Below are positions 36,955 to 46,165 of a stretch of DNA of 64,000 nt, one piece after another. The notes beneath the pieces are model-generated. The model made no database searches, was not told where the DNA came from, and saw only the letters and a program-made list of their open reading frames with translations. The first letter of the stretch is position 1. Every line of letters begins with the position of its first letter. A program made the position numbers and the translations under genes. The DNA comes from an uncultured Candidatus Actinomarina sp. (lineage in GTDB: Bacteria > Actinomycetota > Acidimicrobiia > Actinomarinales > Actinomarinaceae), in NCBI GenBank assembly GCA_902615855.1, contig CACMQN010000002.1:1-64000 (forward strand), read 5' to 3'.

Positions 36955-38559
36955 ATGAATTTTAACTTATTAGAGTGCACTTTAAGAGATGGTGGCTACC
37001 AAGTCAATTGGGACTTCGATGAAACATTTGTAAATGATTATCTAAATCTTTGTTCTAACCTAGGCCTTAAGAATATTGAATTTGGTTTTCGTTTTTTTGA
37101 TAATTCTGTCTGGAGGGGAGAATTTGCTTTTACAACAGAAGAGGTTATTAGAAAATATGATATAAATCAAGATGTAAATCTTGGAGTTATGTTGTTTTCA
37201 GGACAAGTTGTCTCTGATAAAAAATTTGACTTAAGTAAATTAGATTACCTATTTCCATTAGACAATAACAAATCACGAATTGATTTTGTAAGAATAGCCA
37301 CTTATTTAGATGGTATAGATGATTCATATTTGATAGCAGAAGAACTTTTAAAAAAAGGTTTTGAGGTCTCTATAAACCTTATGCAAATTCAAAATGCAGA
37401 CAAAAAAATATTAAAGGAATTTGGTGAAACTTCAAAAGATTTAGGACTTAAGAGTATTTATTTTGCGGATAGTGTTGGGTGTCTATTTCCAAATGATGTC
37501 AAAGATATTGTTAATCAGATGAAATCTTCCTTCAATGGAGATGTAGGTATCCATGCTCATAACAACTTAGGACTAGCATTCATTAACTCTGTTTCAGCAA
37601 TAGAGGCTGGTGCTACATGGGTTGATGGAACTCTAACTGGAATAGGAAGAGGTCCAGGAAATACATTAACTGAAGATATGTTTTTAAACTATTTTCAAAA
37701 TGAGAATACAAATTATCAAGATTTAATTCAATTTAATTCAAAACATTTGGATAAATTAAAATATGAAAAAAAATGGGGTAGTAATCCATATTATTTCTTA
37801 TCAGGTAAAAATAGAATTCACCCATCATATATTCAAGAAATGCTTCACGATGATAGTTTTGATACGTCTGATATTGTAAATTTTATTAATTCAACTAATT
37901 TTCTCGACAAGGAATCTTTTGATTTAAACAATGTAAATTTTACCGAAAAAATATACAGTAAGACTCCAAACAAAAATGAAATTAATTTGGATTCATTTGA
38001 AAATTCATCGTTATTAATTCTAGGTTCTGGAAAAAATTTAAAAAAGTATGAACACGACATTACTTTATTTGTTAATAAATTTTCACCCAAGGTTTTACAA
38101 CTTAATAGCAATAATTTTATTGACCAGAAATTAATTGATTTTAATATTTTTCTTAATCCAAATAAATTAGCTTCCGAACTTAATAGCAATGACATAAAAA
38201 TTACAAAGATTATTGCTCCTACCTCAATTTTGATAGAAAATGAAAAAATATTTTATGAAATAGTCGATGTTAAAGTAGGTGATAAATTTTATAAAGAAAA
38301 ATTCTATATTGAACTTCCAAATAGTTTAGTTCTTGGCTTTGCGTTAATGCTTTCTACGTATTCAAATTTTAACAATGTATACTTGGCAGGATTTGACGGA
38401 TACCTTTCAAGTGATCAAAAAAATAGTGAAGTCAATTTATTATTTGATCAATTTTTGAAATCTTATAAAAATAAAAAATTAATATCTCTAACTCCAACAC
38501 AGTACAATTTAGAACAAAAAAGTATAACTGGATTAATCCGACAAGATTCAATAAATTAA
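36955..38559 (+). CDS. HMGL-like aldolase with C-terminal unknown domain
   Basis: 534 residues. Residues 1 to about 265 form the TIM barrel of the pyruvate carboxyltransferase / HMG-CoA lyase family: LLECTLRDGGYQVNWDF with the metal Asp, HAHNNLGLAF near 199 with the two metal His residues, and TLTGIGRGPGNTLTEDM near 225. Residues about 345-534 form a second domain with SLLILGSGKNLKKYE and NNVYLAGFDGY, reminiscent of Rossmann-like or DUF115-type sugar-cluster domains. The first part may condense or cleave a keto acid. It pairs divergently with the cytidylyltransferase. The exact substrate is not apparent. Confidence 0.75.
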   Translation: MNFNLLECTLRDGGYQVNWDFDETFVNDYLNLCSNLGLKNIEFGFRFFDNSVWRGEFAFTTEEVIRKYDINQDVNLGVMLFSGQVVSDKKFDLSKLDYLFPLDNNKSRIDFVRIATYLDGIDDSYLIAEELLKKGFEVSINLMQIQNADKKILKEFGETSKDLGLKSIYFADSVGCLFPNDVKDIVNQMKSSFNGDVGIHAHNNLGLAFINSVSAIEAGATWVDGTLTGIGRGPGNTLTEDMFLNYFQNENTNYQDLIQFNSKHLDKLKYEKKWGSNPYYFLSGKNRIHPSYIQEMLHDDSFDTSDIVNFINSTNFLDKESFDLNNVNFTEKIYSKTPNKNEINLDSFENSSLLILGSGKNLKKYEHDITLFVNKFSPKVLQLNSNNFIDQKLIDFNIFLNPNKLASELNSNDIKITKIIAPTSILIENEKIFYEIVDVKVGDKFYKEKFYIELPNSLVLGFALMLSTYSNFNNVYLAGFDGYLSSDQKNSEVNLLFDQFLKSYKNKKLISLTPTQYNLEQKSITGLIRQDSIN

Positions 38560-38566
38560 ATATTTA

Positions 38567-39370
38567 TCAATCTTGTTTAATGTACCAGTCGTCGACTAAT
38601 GAAAAGTTTTCTAAAACTCTTTTATAGTTTTGATTGATCAAATAAGATTTAATAGCTTCTCTATTTTCTGTAAAATTATGTTCAACTGTAATTATTTTTA
38701 TGTTCGTTTCATTAAAGTTTATTGATTCTAAAATGTCTAGCTCTGTTCCCTCAGTATCAATTGATAAATAATCTATATCTTTCGGTAAATTAAACTTTTT
38801 TGCAAAATCAGTAAAAGATATTGTCTTTAACTTATAAGTTTTATTATTTTTTAATCTATAAGTTTCATGAATATCTCTTGATTTGTTATTAATATTTAGA
38901 CTTGAGAACTCAGGTTTAGTAGTTTCCAAAAAATTCACCTCCAACCCGGTTTTAGAATATAAGCAGTCATAAGAAACTGTACAATTTCTATTTTTATCTA
39001 TCTCTTGTTTCCATATTTTTGCTGGTTCAACTACAATTCCACTCCATTTAAATTCTGTTTCGAGTAGGTAAGTATTAGATAAATCTATCCCGTTTGCTGC
39101 TCCAATCTCAATAAAAAAACCATTCTCAAGATAATCGAGTTCATTTAAGACAAATAAATCTTGAAAAATTTGTGATTTAGACTTATTTACTAAACTAAAA
39201 AGTTTATCTTTATTCTTAATTCGAGGATTATTAAAAATAAATTCATATCTGTTGTATTTATGTTCAAAGTTTTTTTTGGAATTATCTAAATCTACAAAAA
39301 AATCGTTTTTAACAATTTTCAAATTGAAAATTTTTAGTATTTTATGAATAATACCTTTTACTTTTTTCAT
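38567..39370 (-). CDS. FkbM family methyltransferase
   Basis: 267 residues. FIEIGAANGIDLSNTYLLE and GIVVEPAKIW are motifs I and the acidic loop, and IDYLSIDTEGTELDILES is the FkbM signature. The N-terminal SQIFQDLFVLNELD is the usual SQ.gQDl.v entry to this subgroup. It lies 7 bp downstream of the membrane glycosyltransferase on the same strand, so it is probably the last gene of a three-gene operon starting at 41434. Confidence 0.87.
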   Translation of the reverse strand: MKKVKGIIHKILKIFNLKIVKNDFFVDLDNSKKNFEHKYNRYEFIFNNPRIKNKDKLFSLVNKSKSQIFQDLFVLNELDYLENGFFIEIGAANGIDLSNTYLLETEFKWSGIVVEPAKIWKQEIDKNRNCTVSYDCLYSKTGLEVNFLETTKPEFSSLNINNKSRDIHETYRLKNNKTYKLKTISFTDFAKKFNLPKDIDYLSIDTEGTELDILESINFNETNIKIITVEHNFTENREAIKSYLINQNYKRVLENFSLVDDWYIKQD

Positions 39371-39377
39371 AGATTAT

Positions 39378-40742
39378 TTAAGGATAATAATAATAATTGA
39401 GAGGGAAATGAGACAAATATGTTTGAAAATTGTGAACATATATTAAAAATAGGATAGTAATAAGTGTATTAAAAACTTTTTTGTTCATTTCCTCTAACTT
39501 ACTGAAATAAATAGATGCTAAAAATACAGCTAAATGAAACAATTGAATTATATATGTTGATTTAATCGTATCGCCAGTCCAATCTGGATAGGCAATTGCA
39601 AATACTAGATATCCAAAAAAACTAAATAATATTGCTTTATTTAGATATTGAATTATAAATTTTTGTTTATTTGCTCTGTATGCAAAAAAACAAAAAGTAA
39701 TAATAAGCAATGTAGTGAAGATTGAAATTATATTAACTCTTGCAAAGTAATCTCCAATTAATAATTGATTTCTACCAATATCTAGGAATCTTGAAGTAAA
39801 TGTAAAGTATCCCCAATAATCTCCCCATAAATCTGAATAAAGTATAGAAACAAATTGATTATTTAAATGTGGTCTTATAGGTTTAGTGAATAAATAAACA
39901 ATTTGTTCATAATTTGGAACATAGAAATTGAAATTCTGATTTGAAAATGAAAAACCATAAAAATCGTGATTGAAAGCAGTAAAACTACCATATCTACGAT
40001 AGAGATCTATATAAAACCAGCTTGATAGAGCCGCTCCAATTGTCGCACATAGCGACCATAATTTAAGGTATTTTAAATTGAATTCTTTAAAAAAATATAA
40101 GTAAATTAATGGTAAAAATAATAAAAATCCCCACTGTCTACTGAGTGCTATTGCCCCAATTACTAAACCTGTATAAAAGATGTATTTGAAATTAAATTCG
40201 AACCCACTCTTCTCATGTTTATATATTAAATATAAAAATATGCTCATAAAAAATAAAATGTATGGTTCTCCACGAATCATTGATATTGTTCTATAATTTA
40301 CTGCTAGTAAAGAGATCAAAATCAAATAACTAACATTAATTAATTTTTTTGAATTATTGATTGATTTAAGAGTTACAAGATTTATGAATATAGTAGCTAT
40401 ATACATAAATGATTGAAATACTTGAGTCACTTTTCCATAGTATTGCTGGCAATCTGATAAAAAATCACTTGATTCAATAACATTTCTGCAAATCACTTGG
40501 GCGATTGAAGGAACCAAATACCCAACGGGAGGATTAAAAAATTCTCTAGTTTCATTCATGGGTGGTAGCCTAAAATCTCTTGGTAAGTATCTAGATAAAT
40601 AGTTAATATATGCGTAATGTGCTTCTGCATCATAACCTAAAATTGGATTGAAATAAAGAATATTGTAAATAAGGATAAATACTGTAGATAAGCTAATTCC
40701 AATAACTATTAAATTTGTATATGTTAATTTATCTAATTTCAC
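39378..40742 (-). CDS. GT-C membrane glycosyltransferase
   Basis: 454 residues with about twelve hydrophobic segments. The external loop after helix 1, ILGYDAEAHYAYINYLSRYLPRDF, has the DAEAH acidic motif of GT-C polyprenyl-phosphate sugar transferases, and NPPVGYLVPS follows. Its start overlaps the stop of the GT2 polyprenyl-phosphate sugar synthase as ATGA, so the donor-charging enzyme and the transferase are translated together. This is the classic arrangement for adding a side-chain sugar outside the membrane. Confidence 0.75.
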   Translation of the reverse strand: MKLDKLTYTNLIVIGISLSTVFILIYNILYFNPILGYDAEAHYAYINYLSRYLPRDFRLPPMNETREFFNPPVGYLVPSIAQVICRNVIESSDFLSDCQQYYGKVTQVFQSFMYIATIFINLVTLKSINNSKKLINVSYLILISLLAVNYRTISMIRGEPYILFFMSIFLYLIYKHEKSGFEFNFKYIFYTGLVIGAIALSRQWGFLLFLPLIYLYFFKEFNLKYLKLWSLCATIGAALSSWFYIDLYRRYGSFTAFNHDFYGFSFSNQNFNFYVPNYEQIVYLFTKPIRPHLNNQFVSILYSDLWGDYWGYFTFTSRFLDIGRNQLLIGDYFARVNIISIFTTLLIITFCFFAYRANKQKFIIQYLNKAILFSFFGYLVFAIAYPDWTGDTIKSTYIIQLFHLAVFLASIYFSKLEEMNKKVFNTLITILFLIYVHNFQTYLSHFPLNYYYYP

Positions 40743-41434
40743 TTGTATTTAAAGATAGCAAGTATATATTTAAATCCGTCAATAAATTTAATCTTCTTAC
40801 CCTCTTTATAGCTCCTACCTTCGTATGAAATAGGGAGCTCTTTAAATTTTTTTGTTTTAGAGATAACTTTTGCAATCAATTCAACTTCAATAGAAAAATC
40901 ATTTTTTTCAAAAGTAATATTTTTGATTACATCTTTTTTAAAAACTTTTAAGCAAACTGCAATATCTGTTATTTTATTTTTATAAATAAATGCAAATAAA
41001 AGGCTTAGAAGTTTATTTGCATAAAATGTTCTTACATAAATATTTTTTCTTACTTTATCTCCAATAAATCTAGATCCGCATACAAAATCAAGATCTTCAT
41101 TAAAAATACAATTTATAAGTTCAGTAAGGTCACTTGCAGAATATTCTAAGTCTGCATCATATATGCCGATTACATCACCTGTTGCTATTTCAATGCCTTT
41201 TCTCACAGCAAAACCTTTTCCATTATTTTTTGCATTATTTATCAGTTCAACATTATTAAATTTCGTAGAAAGCCATTGTCCAATCTCTTTTGATTTATCA
41301 GTAGAGCCATCATTTATCAAAAGAATTTCTTTTTTAAAATCTTCATTTATCAGCCTTGTAACTGATTCTTCAAGTGTTGATTGTTCATTAAAAAATGGAA
41401 TGATTATTGATGCTTTCTGTGCTAAATTACTCAT
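40739..41434 (-). CDS. GT2 polyprenyl-phosphate sugar synthase
   Basis: 231 residues. ASIIPFFNEQSTLEESV and ILLINDGSTDKSKEI bind the nucleotide, NNGKGFAVRKGIEIATGD is the family loop, and GIYDADLEYSASDL carries the DAD metal site. The C-terminus ISYEGRSYKEGKKIKFIDG is shared with the protein at 2397-3107, which is a paralogue. It should make undecaprenyl-phosphate glucose, mannose or a similar donor for the GT-C enzyme right behind it. Confidence 0.87.
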   Translation of the reverse strand: MSNLAQKASIIIPFFNEQSTLEESVTRLINEDFKKEILLINDGSTDKSKEIGQWLSTKFNNVELINNAKNNGKGFAVRKGIEIATGDVIGIYDADLEYSASDLTELINCIFNEDLDFVCGSRFIGDKVRKNIYVRTFYANKLLSLLFAFIYKNKITDIAVCLKVFKKDVIKNITFEKNDFSIEVELIAKVISKTKKFKELPISYEGRSYKEGKKIKFIDGFKYILAIFKYK

Positions 41435-41495
41435 AAATTTGATTCTTTATTTTAATTAAATATTTCATCTCAATTATTGGTTGTATCATTACAAA

Positions 41496-42503
41496 CTACA
41501 ATAATTTTTTTCGTAATTTTAAGTCCACGAAGCCAGCCTCAATAGTATTCTTTGTTATAAGCTTTATATCTTCTTGATTCAAATCAAATGCATCAACTAC
41601 ATTAGATACTTCCTCAGACATTGATACATCACTCATTAATCTATTGTCAGTATTTATTGTTACATTGAAACCTAATTTGTACAATTCACCGAATGAATGA
41701 TTTGGTATTGAATCAAATGCACCACATTGAATATTTGAGGTTGGACAAATTTCGAGAGGAATTTTATTTTGAAACACATATTTTGCTGCTTTATTTTTAA
41801 AAGATAAATTATTATTTTTAATTTCAACATCATTAATGATTTGTGATCCGTGACCAATTCTTTTTGCTTTCGATTGTAATATAACCTCATTAATTCCTTC
41901 AGGAACCTCCCAATCTGCATGAAGAGTCATAGCAATGTCATTTTCAAGTGCTTTTTTGCATGCATTTTTATGATTTAATACTGAGAACCCAATCTCGGGT
42001 CCTGCTAAATCAAAGCCAATTACATCATCATGCTTAATACATAATTCAACGACACTCTCAGAATTATTTTCCTGTCTCATGCCACACAAAATTACTCCAC
42101 TTACAATTCCATATTTGTCCATTCCATCTTTTACACCATTTACAACTGCATTGACTACATCTGATGGACTTAAATCTTTTTGACAATGAACTAATGGTGC
42201 AAACCTTAATTCAGCGTATACAACACCATCATTGTATAAATCTTCCAACGCTTCCATTGTTACCCTATACAAAGAATCTTTGTCTTGCATGACACCAATT
42301 GTATGAGCCCATGCTTCAAGATTTAGTGCCAAAGTCTGATTGGGCTTAGGTTGAATCCAAGCTTTGAGTTCAACCTCATCTTTAGATGGCAAATCTTCGT
42401 ATCCCTGTTGTTTTGCAAGTTCAATCAAAGTAGAAACTCTAAGCCCTCCATCTAGATGGTCATGTAATACGGCTTTTGGAATCTCTTTTACCCAACTTTT
42501 CAT
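41496..42503 (-). CDS. add: Adenosine deaminase
   Basis: 335 residues. LHDHLDGGLRVSTLIELA near residue 13 supplies the first zinc His pair, AELRFAPLVHCQKDLS the family motif, HADWEVPEG near 194 the next metal His, GHGSQI the catalytic region, CPTSNIQCGAF near 257 and INTDNRLMSDVSMSEE near 280 the last Asp. It deaminates adenosine or deoxyadenosine to inosine in purine salvage. A TAGTAT box lies 6 bp before the ATG. It is an odd neighbour in a glycan cluster, with no visible link to it. Confidence 0.9.
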   Translation of the reverse strand: MKSWVKEIPKAVLHDHLDGGLRVSTLIELAKQQGYEDLPSKDEVELKAWIQPKPNQTLALNLEAWAHTIGVMQDKDSLYRVTMEALEDLYNDGVVYAELRFAPLVHCQKDLSPSDVVNAVVNGVKDGMDKYGIVSGVILCGMRQENNSESVVELCIKHDDVIGFDLAGPEIGFSVLNHKNACKKALENDIAMTLHADWEVPEGINEVILQSKAKRIGHGSQIINDVEIKNNNLSFKNKAAKYVFQNKIPLEICPTSNIQCGAFDSIPNHSFGELYKLGFNVTINTDNRLMSDVSMSEEVSNVVDAFDLNQEDIKLITKNTIEAGFVDLKLRKKLL

Positions 42504-42521
42504 AATTTAATACTATAAAAA

Positions 42522-43490
42522 TTAATCATTAAGTTGAATGTCTAAATCTTCTAAAATTTTAATCGTCTTTAATGTTAGCTCTTTTGTATTAAGGTTATTT
42601 ATGTCTTTTGAGTCATTTATTCTATTTTCAAAATCCTTAACAACTTCGACTAACGGTTCTTTTAATTCTAAATATGGGCTTACAACATCTCCAATTGAAA
42701 AGTTAAAGATAGAACCAAAGTAATTATTTTTTTCAGAAAAGTCATTAACTTTCTTATTGAATATTTTTATGGGCTCATTGTTATTAATATCATCGTAAAT
42801 AATCATTTTTTCAGATCCAACAATTTTTATTTTTCTTGATTTTTCAGGATGAAGCCAGCTGGCGAAAATTGATACAAATATTGAAGGAAAATTAATTGAG
42901 ACATTAACAATATCATGAAGATCAGAATCTCCTTTTATATATCCAGATATAGAAGATTGTATTATCTCATCTTTAATGAAAGCATTCATTATAGCTATAT
43001 CATGTGTGGCAAGATCCCACAAAGAACTCACATCTGACCTAATCGGACCAAGATTGGTTCTTTCAAAACTGATATGTAGTAATTCTCCGATTCCTTTATT
43101 TTCAATTAATTCTTTTATGTAATTTATTGAGGAATTATACAAAAATGTATGATCTGTCAATAAAACTTTATTTTTTTCACTAGCTAAGTCATACAATTCT
43201 TTAGCTTCCTTTAAATTAGTTGTTAGCGGTTTTTCAACCAAGACATTAATACTATGTTTTAGTAGAAATTTAACTATATCATAATGTGTTTTTGTTGGCG
43301 TAGACACTACAGCTGCATCAATATCTTCAGTATATTTTTCTAAGTCCTCGAGATTACTAAAAGAAATATATTCAGGTATTTCTGTTTGAGTATCAAGAAT
43401 ATATTTTAACTCAAACTGATTAGATTCTTTTTCCAGAATCCTAATAAAGTTCTTCCCCCAGTATCCTGCCCCTACCAATAAAGTATTCAT
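42522..43490 (-). CDS. Gfo/Idh/MocA family oxidoreductase
   Basis: 322 residues. LLVGAGYWGKNFIRIL is the NAD(P) loop, AAVVSTPTKTHYDIV and NVLVEKPLTTNLKEAKELYDLA carry the conserved EKP, and LWDLATHDIAIMNAF supplies the catalytic His. These enzymes oxidise a sugar hydroxyl, often C3 of a nucleotide sugar, to the keto form used by a partner aminotransferase. The DegT-type partner lies 27 bp upstream on the same strand. A ribosome-binding site (GAGGAA) precedes the ATG, as expected for an internal operon gene. Confidence 0.9.
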   Translation of the reverse strand: MNTLLVGAGYWGKNFIRILEKESNQFELKYILDTQTEIPEYISFSNLEDLEKYTEDIDAAVVSTPTKTHYDIVKFLLKHSINVLVEKPLTTNLKEAKELYDLASEKNKVLLTDHTFLYNSSINYIKELIENKGIGELLHISFERTNLGPIRSDVSSLWDLATHDIAIMNAFIKDEIIQSSISGYIKGDSDLHDIVNVSINFPSIFVSIFASWLHPEKSRKIKIVGSEKMIIYDDINNNEPIKIFNKKVNDFSEKNNYFGSIFNFSIGDVVSPYLELKEPLVEVVKDFENRINDSKDINNLNTKELTLKTIKILEDLDIQLND

Positions 43491-43517
43491 AATTATTCCT
43501 CAAGTTAAATTATAGAT

Positions 43518-44624
43518 TTACTGACTAACTTTAACTAATGTGTCTATAACTTTTGTAACTTCAGTTTTTTTCATTTTTGGAAATATTGGTAGTGATACAA
43601 TATTTTTTGAAAAGCTGTCAGCATTATTAAATTTAAAAGAACTTTGCTTATGATTTTTATACGCTAGCTGTTTATGTATTGGAACAGGGTAATGAATTGA
43701 GAGCTCTACTCCAAACTTTAAGGCTTCTTTTATTACTTTATTTCTATTTTTAACTCTTAAAACATATAAGTGCCAAACATGCTTATTTTTATGAAAGGTT
43801 TTAGGAGTAATTACTCTTGAGCAATTTTTAAATGCTTCATTGTAAGTCTTTGCTATTTCTAACCTCTCTTGATTCCAAGCGTCTAATTCAAGAAGCTTTT
43901 TTGAAAGTACGTAGCCTTGAAATGGCTGAAGTCTTGAATTAAATCCTTGGTATTTGTGATAATATTTTTTTTCACTTCCATATACTCTTAAAGCACTTAA
44001 TTTTTCTGAGAGCTTTTTGTTGTTTGTAGTTACACCACCACCATCTCCCCAAGCACCAAGGTTTTTACCAGGGTAAAAACTGTAAGCTGCTGCTATCGAA
44101 TAATCACCTACATTTTTAAAATTTAAGTCATGAGCACCATGCGATTGAGCAGCGTCTTCTATTAAATAGATATCATTTTTTTTGGTAATTTTAGATAGAG
44201 TATTCAAGTCTGCCATCTGTCCATATAAATTGACTGCAATTATTGCTTTTGTCCTTTTTGTAATTTTTCTTTTTACATCTTCAGTATCTATTAAATAAAA
44301 CTCATCATTGTCAACGAATACTGGTGTTGCACCACATCTACTTACCGCTATTGAAGTAGCAATAAATGAGTTGGTTGGTAATATGACCTCGTCTCCATGT
44401 CCTATCTCAAGACCTCTAAGTATAAGCTCTATTGCATCAGTTCCATTTGCACAAGAAATTGAATACTTTTGTTTAGTATATGAAGCAAAGTCTTTTTCAA
44501 AATTTTTAATATAGTCATTCAAAACAAACTGACTTTTATTAACTATTTTTTTGAAAACCCTAAATGAGTCATCAATAGTATTTTTATGAATCCTACTCAA
44601 ATCATTAAATGGTACGTATGTCAT
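43518..44624 (-). CDS. DegT/DnrJ/EryC1 sugar aminotransferase
   Basis: 368 residues. SCANGTDAIELIL near 60 is the PLP phosphate-binding stretch, LIEDAAQSHGA near 155 the metal/PLP Asp, AAYSFYPGKNLGAWGDGGGVTTNN near 180 the internal aldimine Lys, and HVWHLYVLRV plus IHYPVPIHKQLAY complete the family. It aminates a keto nucleotide sugar using Glu. With the oxidoreductase behind it and the formyltransferase nearby it suggests an N-formylated amino sugar. TAGAAT (44631-44636) lies 6 bp before the ATG. Confidence 0.92.
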   Translation of the reverse strand: MTYVPFNDLSRIHKNTIDDSFRVFKKIVNKSQFVLNDYIKNFEKDFASYTKQKYSISCANGTDAIELILRGLEIGHGDEVILPTNSFIATSIAVSRCGATPVFVDNDEFYLIDTEDVKRKITKRTKAIIAVNLYGQMADLNTLSKITKKNDIYLIEDAAQSHGAHDLNFKNVGDYSIAAAYSFYPGKNLGAWGDGGGVTTNNKKLSEKLSALRVYGSEKKYYHKYQGFNSRLQPFQGYVLSKKLLELDAWNQERLEIAKTYNEAFKNCSRVITPKTFHKNKHVWHLYVLRVKNRNKVIKEALKFGVELSIHYPVPIHKQLAYKNHKQSSFKFNNADSFSKNIVSLPIFPKMKKTEVTKVIDTLVKVSQ

Positions 44625-44630
44625 CTAAAA

Positions 44631-44636
44631 ATTCTA
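44631..44636 (-). promoter_or_regulatory. -10 box of the aminotransferase operon (leaderless)
   Basis: TAGAAT on the minus strand, ending 6 bp before ATG 44624. Confidence 0.5.
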
Positions 44637-44713
44637 ATAAAATAAATTAAATAATTTAAAAAAATATTTATCAAATATTTCCTATTTATACCCAAGGTAT
44701 ATAATCACGAATA

Positions 44714-45538
44714 ATGAACTTTTCAATTTTTACACACATGACAAATCCAGAAAAAAGAATGGATCCCTGGAAAGAGGGTCTTGATTGTTATTCTTTTTTT
44801 TCGGAGGATGTTTTCTCAGTAGGTGATGGTTGGGAGGAAGAATTTACATGGAGTAAAATTGGTAAAGTCTTCCATGAAGGTTTTGAAAAGGCAGAAGGTG
44901 ATTGGGTTTTAAATATTTCTCTAGATATGTTTTTACACGAAAAAGACAAAGATAAGCTATTGAATTATCTCGAAATGTATAAAGATGAACCTGCATTGGC
45001 ATTACCGAAATTAAAGTTCTACGATCCTTATCGGTACCAAATAAGCAATTTTGAAACTGTTCTATTAAATAAAAAAAAATACAAAGATATAAAGTTAAAC
45101 GGAGGTAAAGATCTTTGCATACCAACTTTAAATGGAAATATTTTAGAGATGCCAAATGTAAAGTTTCTAGACATACCTTTGTTTAATTATGATACGACTT
45201 TTAGAACAAAAAAAATCATCGCTAACGACAGAGCAAGGTTTGCAAGAGCTTGGTTTAGAGAATTTAGTACTTATGGGGATAGAGGTGGAGGAACGCCAGA
45301 AGAAGCTTTCGAAGCATGGTTTATCGAAGTCACCAAAAGGTATAAAAATCATACTTCAAAATTTGATATTGATAGTCATCCAACATTTATAAAAGATAAA
45401 TTGAAGTCTCTAAAAAAAGGTCAGTTTGGATTTGATTTGTTCGGATTAATTAATAATAATTTTTTTCTACAAAATCCAAAATATTACTTACGACAAACCA
45501 GAATTAAACAAAAATACAATCTATTTAACTTGATATAA
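44714..45538 (+). CDS. GT2-like glycan-cluster protein
   Basis: 274 residues. MNFSIFTHMTNPEKRMDPWKEGLDCYSFFSEDVFSVGDGW and EGFEKAEGDWVLNISLDMFLHEKD resemble a reduced GT2 fold in which the D(x)D lies at SLDMFLHEKD. A C-terminal helical part WFREFSTYGDRGGGTPEEAFEAWF has no known motif. It looks like a transferase, but the family is uncertain. A decayed copy of its first 45 codons lies at 28826. TATAAT at 44700-44705 is 8 bp before the ATG, and the formyltransferase follows after 7 bp. Confidence 0.6.
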   Translation: MNFSIFTHMTNPEKRMDPWKEGLDCYSFFSEDVFSVGDGWEEEFTWSKIGKVFHEGFEKAEGDWVLNISLDMFLHEKDKDKLLNYLEMYKDEPALALPKLKFYDPYRYQISNFETVLLNKKKYKDIKLNGGKDLCIPTLNGNILEMPNVKFLDIPLFNYDTTFRTKKIIANDRARFARAWFREFSTYGDRGGGTPEEAFEAWFIEVTKRYKNHTSKFDIDSHPTFIKDKLKSLKKGQFGFDLFGLINNNFFLQNPKYYLRQTRIKQKYNLFNLI

Positions 45539-45539
45539 T
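45534..45539 (+). promoter_or_regulatory. -10 box within the end of the 44714 gene
   Basis: TATAAT across the stop of the preceding gene, ending exactly 6 bp before ATG 45546. It supports ATG 45546 as start of the formyltransferase rather than TTG 45540. Confidence 0.45.
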
Positions 45540-45545
45540 TTGAAA

Positions 45546-46154
45546 ATGTTCGATTATTACATTTTTGGTCGTGGTGAGTTGTGTATTTTTACCATCGATT
45601 ACTTAATAAAAAATGAAATGTCAGTAACATTCATTCCAGATCGTCCAGAACCAGAGTGGCAAGAATCAGTAGTAGATTTCTGTAGGGATAATAATGTAAA
45701 AATTGTAGAGTTTAATGAAATTAATAAAAATATTGTAAATAACTCTATCGGCATATCTGTCTATTTCAGAAAAATTTTTAAGAAAGACTTAATTAAACAA
45801 TTTAATTACTTTGTAAATTTACACAATGCTCCTTTGCCTAAATATAGAGGGGTCAATCCAATTAACTGGGCACTAAAAAACAAAGAACCTATACACGGTG
45901 TGACATTACATCACATCGATGAGGGAATTGATACAGGTGATATTATTGATCAAGAAATATTTGATATAAATGAAAATTTAGAAGTTATTGATGTTTACCG
46001 GTTATGCATAGACGCTGGAAAAAAAGTTATTGAGAGGTCATTGTTAAATATTGAATCAATAAATCCTTCAATTCAGGATGAAAGCAAATCGTCATATTAT
46101 TCAATGGATGATTTTGAAAAATTAGGAAATAGAAAGTATTTTACAAGAGATTAA
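45546..46154 (+). CDS. Sugar N-formyltransferase (formyl-THF type)
   Basis: 202 residues. VNLHNAPLPKYRGVNPINWAL has the N..H of the catalytic triad and the LPxYRG loop, and HGVTLHHIDEGIDTGDIID the catalytic Asp, as in methionyl-tRNA formyltransferase and in ArnA / FdtF-like sugar formyltransferases. Its short length and lack of the tRNA-binding C-terminus point to a sugar acceptor. It would transfer formyl from N10-formyl-tetrahydrofolate to the amino sugar that the 42522-44624 operon makes. I chose ATG 45546 over TTG 45540. Confidence 0.87.
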   Translation: MFDYYIFGRGELCIFTIDYLIKNEMSVTFIPDRPEPEWQESVVDFCRDNNVKIVEFNEINKNIVNNSIGISVYFRKIFKKDLIKQFNYFVNLHNAPLPKYRGVNPINWALKNKEPIHGVTLHHIDEGIDTGDIIDQEIFDINENLEVIDVYRLCIDAGKKVIERSLLNIESINPSIQDESKSSYYSMDDFEKLGNRKYFTRD

Positions 46155-46165
46155 TTTCTGTAAAA

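Noticed and set aside
36936-36980. Fifteen extra N-terminal residues for the cytidylyltransferase
   Set aside because: They would overlap the divergent aldolase gene; the P-loop motif and the TATAAT spacing both favour ATG 36935.
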